A stretch of 6,603 nt of DNA from CAZLNV01 sp964561095 (GTDB taxonomy: Bacteria; Bacillota_I; Bacilli_A; RF39; UBA660): contig CAZLNV010000038.1 of NCBI GenBank assembly GCA_964561095.1, positions 1 through 6,603 of the forward strand, written 5' to 3'. How positions within the stretch are numbered: position 1 is the first letter of the stretch; each line of letters begins with the position of its first letter. The notes below the pieces were generated by a model. It saw only the letters and a list, made by a program, of their open reading frames with translations, was not told the DNA's origin and did no database searches. Below are positions 4,144-6,603 of this stretch, in pieces. Made by a program: the position numbers and the translations under genes.

Positions 4144-6270
4144 ATGATGAGTGTAAAAGAATATTCAATTGAAGCAGGGAAAGATATTAAATATATCTTA
4201 ACATTATGTAAAGAAAATGATATTCCTGTAAATAATGAAAATGATATGTTAGATGAAGACTCTATAGTCCTTTTAGACATCATTTGCGGTGAAGTTAAAA
4301 CTGAGGAAGTAAAAGAAGCAGAAGTAGATGAATCAATTGTAGAAAAATATGAACTAGAAGATAGAGTAGAAAGCATTCTTGAATCATCTTTATTGGACGT
4401 TCCTAATGAAACTAAGCAAAAAATTAAAAAGAAAGATAGTTTTAAGGAAAGAGAAGAATATTTAAAAAATAAAAAGAATTTATATAAAAATAAGCAAAAA
4501 TTAGAGAGTAATACTACTTCTCAAAATGAAAATATTATTTTATATAAAGAAAATATGACAGTTAAAGATTTAGCACTACTATTAAACATCAGCGATACTG
4601 AATTAGTTAAAAAATTAGTTTTAATGGGATTAATGATTTCTGTTAATACTTCAATATCATTTGACGATGCCGCCGTGGTTGCTATGGATTATGGAAAAGA
4701 ATTAAAAAAAGAAGAAACTGCTGATATTTCAAATTTTGAAGAATTTGAAATAAATGATAGTAGCGAAGAGTTGGTTGAAAGACCACCTGTAGTAACAATT
4801 ATGGGACATGTTGATCATGGTAAAACAACATTACTTGATTATATTAGAAAATCTAATGTTGTTAGTGGTGAAGCTGGTGGAATTACTCAACATATTGGTG
4901 CATATCAGGTTATTCAAAAAGGTAAAAAAATAACTTTTATAGATACCCCTGGGCATGCTGCATTCACTGAAATGAGAGCAAGAGGAGCAAGTATTACTGA
5001 TATAGTAGTAATAATAGTCGCTGCTGATGATGGAGTAATGCCTCAAACTAGAGAAGCAGTAGATCACGCTAAAGCTGCTGGAGTACCAATTATTGTAGCA
5101 ATTAACAAAATAGATAAAGGTATTGGAAATATAGATAGAATAATGAGTGAGTTTGCAGAGTTAGGACTTAATCCAGAAGAATGGGGTGGAGATACTATTT
5201 TTGTAAAATTAAGTGCGCATACTGGAGAGGGTGTTGATTTACTTTTAGATAATATTATTGCACTTGCTGAAATGGCTGAATTAAAATCTAATCCAAATGC
5301 TTATAGTACTGGTACAGTTATTGAAGCAAGACTTGATAAAAAAATAGGTGTTGTATCAACACTGTTAATTCAAAGAGGTACATTGAGAATAGGAGATCCT
5401 ATTGTAGTGGGAACAACTTTTGGAAAAGTAAGAACTTTAAAGAATGATAGTGGAAAAGATATAATTGAAGCACTTCCATCTACTCCCGTTGAAATAACAG
5501 GGCTAAATGAAGTTCCGGTAGCAGGTGATAAATTTATGTCATTTGAGAGTGAAAAGCAAGCAAGAGAAATTGCTTTAAAAAGGGAAGCTGCTTTAAAAAG
5601 TAAAAAGAATATTAAGAAACCTGTCTCTTTAGATGATTTATTTGATCATATCAAAGAAGGAAGAAAAGAAATTAGTATAGTCTTAAAGGCAGACGTTAAA
5701 GGTTCAGAAGAAGCAGTTAAAAATTCTTTAGAAAAGATAAATGTTGAAGGCGTAAAAATATCTGTTATAAGAAGCGGTGTTGGAACAATCACTGAAAGTG
5801 ATGTTGTACTTGCAAATGCTAGTAATGCAATTATTATAGGATTTAATGTAATGCCAACAAATGAAACAAAAGAAATCGCGGAAAGATATAATGTTGATAT
5901 AAGACTTTATAATGTTATTTATAAAGCTATTGAAGAAATAGAAGCTGCAATGAAAGGCATGCTAGATCCAGAATTTGAAGAAGTAACCCTTGGTGAAGCC
6001 GAAGTAAGACAACTATTTAAATTTTCAAAAGTCGGAACAATAGCTGGAGCACATGTAACCAGTGGTTTAATGAAATCCAACGCAAAAATTAGAATTATTA
6101 GAGATGGTGTGATAATATTTGATAGTAAAATTAAATCTTTACAAAGAGAAAAAGATGAAGTAAAAGAAGTAAAAAATGGATTTGATTGTGGAATAACTGT
6201 TGAGAACTTTAATGATATAAAGGAACGCGACATTATTCAAGCATATGAAATGAAAGAAGTGAAAAAATAA
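4144..6270 (+). CDS. infB: Translation initiation factor IF-2
   Basis: IF2 is the GTPase that places initiator fMet-tRNA on the 30S subunit and promotes 50S joining. At 708 aa it is a short form close to B. subtilis length. An IF2_N-like fold at 3-46 is followed by a charged, Lys/Glu-rich linker (about 50-130) and a second IF2_N domain (133-184, MTVKDLALLLNIS). All GTPase motifs are intact: GHVDHGKTTL (221-230), the GITQHIGAYQ switch (246-255), DTPGH (267-271), NKID (321-324) and SAHTGEG (357-363). Domain II spans about 386-470, domain III about 495-605, and the fMet-tRNA-binding C-terminal domain about 610-705 (FKFSKVGTIAGAHV, SLQREKDEVKEVKNGFDCGI). Two adjacent ATGs (4144, 4147) could both serve; AAGGTG (4131-4136) is seven bases from the first. 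Its stop overlaps the rbfA start by one base. Confidence 0.98.
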   Translation: MMSVKEYSIEAGKDIKYILTLCKENDIPVNNENDMLDEDSIVLLDIICGEVKTEEVKEAEVDESIVEKYELEDRVESILESSLLDVPNETKQKIKKKDSFKEREEYLKNKKNLYKNKQKLESNTTSQNENIILYKENMTVKDLALLLNISDTELVKKLVLMGLMISVNTSISFDDAAVVAMDYGKELKKEETADISNFEEFEINDSSEELVERPPVVTIMGHVDHGKTTLLDYIRKSNVVSGEAGGITQHIGAYQVIQKGKKITFIDTPGHAAFTEMRARGASITDIVVIIVAADDGVMPQTREAVDHAKAAGVPIIVAINKIDKGIGNIDRIMSEFAELGLNPEEWGGDTIFVKLSAHTGEGVDLLLDNIIALAEMAELKSNPNAYSTGTVIEARLDKKIGVVSTLLIQRGTLRIGDPIVVGTTFGKVRTLKNDSGKDIIEALPSTPVEITGLNEVPVAGDKFMSFESEKQAREIALKREAALKSKKNIKKPVSLDDLFDHIKEGRKEISIVLKADVKGSEEAVKNSLEKINVEGVKISVIRSGVGTITESDVVLANASNAIIIGFNVMPTNETKEIAERYNVDIRLYNVIYKAIEEIEAAMKGMLDPEFEEVTLGEAEVRQLFKFSKVGTIAGAHVTSGLMKSNAKIRIIRDGVIIFDSKIKSLQREKDEVKEVKNGFDCGITVENFNDIKERDIIQAYEMKEVKK

Positions 6271-6603
6271 TGAACTTAAAAGGTGAAAGAGTAGCTTCTG
6301 ATTTAAGAAAAGAATTATCAAATTTACTTATTACGGAAGCAAAAGATGAGGATTTTAAAACAGTAACAATTACTCATGTGAAAGTTACTAATGACTTAAG
6401 TTATGCAAAAATATATTTTACTGCTTTAGATGATAAGAGAATAAAAAAGATAGAGCAAGATTTGAATAATGCTAGTGGATTTTTTAGGTCTTTACTAGCT
6501 AGTAAACTAAATATCAGGCATACACCAGAATTGAAATTTATATATGATGAATCCATTGAGTATGCAAAAAAAATAGAAGATATTATAAAAAAAATTAGTG
6601 AAG
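6270..6603 (+). CDS. rbfA: Ribosome-binding factor A, 3' end beyond window
   Basis: RbfA binds the 30S subunit near the 16S rRNA 5' helix during late maturation and is needed for efficient growth in the cold. The 111 codons present show the family's KH-like fold: the N-terminal helix GERVASDLRKELSNLL (5-20), strand TVTITHVKVTNDLSYAKIYF (31-50), the NASGFFRSLLASKLNIRHTPELKF block (67-90) and DESIEYAKKIEDII (93-106). The KDPR-like turn usual before the first strand is altered to KDEDFK. The start ATG shares its A with the last base of the infB stop (TAATG), so translation is probably coupled; the only Shine-Dalgarno-like sequence is a weak AGAAGTG inside the infB end. Usual family length is about 115-130 aa, so only a few residues are missing. 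ylxP, which precedes rbfA in B. subtilis, is absent. Confidence 0.95.
   Translation, partial: MNLKGERVASDLRKELSNLLITEAKDEDFKTVTITHVKVTNDLSYAKIYFTALDDKRIKKIEQDLNNASGFFRSLLASKLNIRHTPELKFIYDESIEYAKKIEDIIKKISE

Noticed and set aside
61..6603. Mollicutes-type reassignment of TGA to tryptophan
   Set aside because: All complete genes end in TAA, Trp is written TGG, and no conserved gene needs readthrough of TGA. The data fit the standard bacterial code.

Overview
The window is chromosomal DNA from an A+T-rich, low-GC Gram-positive bacterium. The gene order rimP-nusA-ylxR-infB-rbfA is the Bacillota/Mollicutes form of the nusA-infB operon. The A+T richness, AGA-dominated arginine codons, all-TAA stops and loss of small operon members fit an uncultured or reduced gut-type Bacilli lineage (Erysipelotrichales or RF39-like). 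That placement is inference. Trp is written TGG and no gene needs TGA as a sense codon, so nothing points to code 4.

Left part (1-1910): a two-gene export cassette. A near-consensus promoter (11-39) contains a perfect 18-bp palindrome (14-31) between its -35 and -10 boxes, a strong candidate operator. It drives a 447-aa secreted protein of unknown family and, two bases after its stop, a 149-aa protein. The second protein has a signal peptide, one Ig-like beta domain and a C-terminal NPKTN/membrane-helix/basic-tail signal resembling a sortase substrate. A clear intrinsic terminator (1869-1907) closes the unit.

Middle part (1911-2495): an intergenic stretch with an imperfect dyad (1962-1989) and an extended -10 promoter, then an unrecognised 92-aa, probably helical, cytosolic protein. 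Next come a strong promoter (2401-2429) and a short leader with an 11-bp, GAAA-capped hairpin placed just before the rimP Shine-Dalgarno sequence.

Right part (2496-6603): the translation/transcription operon. RimP is reduced to its N-terminal domain. It is followed by NusA (360 aa, with an altered GXXG loop in KH1), YlxR/RnpM, IF2 (708 aa, all GTPase motifs intact) and RbfA (running off the window end). YlxQ and YlxP, present in the Bacillus subtilis operon, are absent from their usual positions. The operon couples 30S maturation (RimP, RbfA), initiation (IF2), transcription elongation/termination (NusA) and an RNA-binding modulator (YlxR). The leader hairpin with an interrupted U-tract could be a NusA-sensitive attenuator.

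No rRNA, tRNA, CRISPR array or insertion sequence was seen. No clearly new multi-gene system is proven. The best leads are the operator-controlled secreted/anchored protein pair, the leader hairpin and the half-size RimP.
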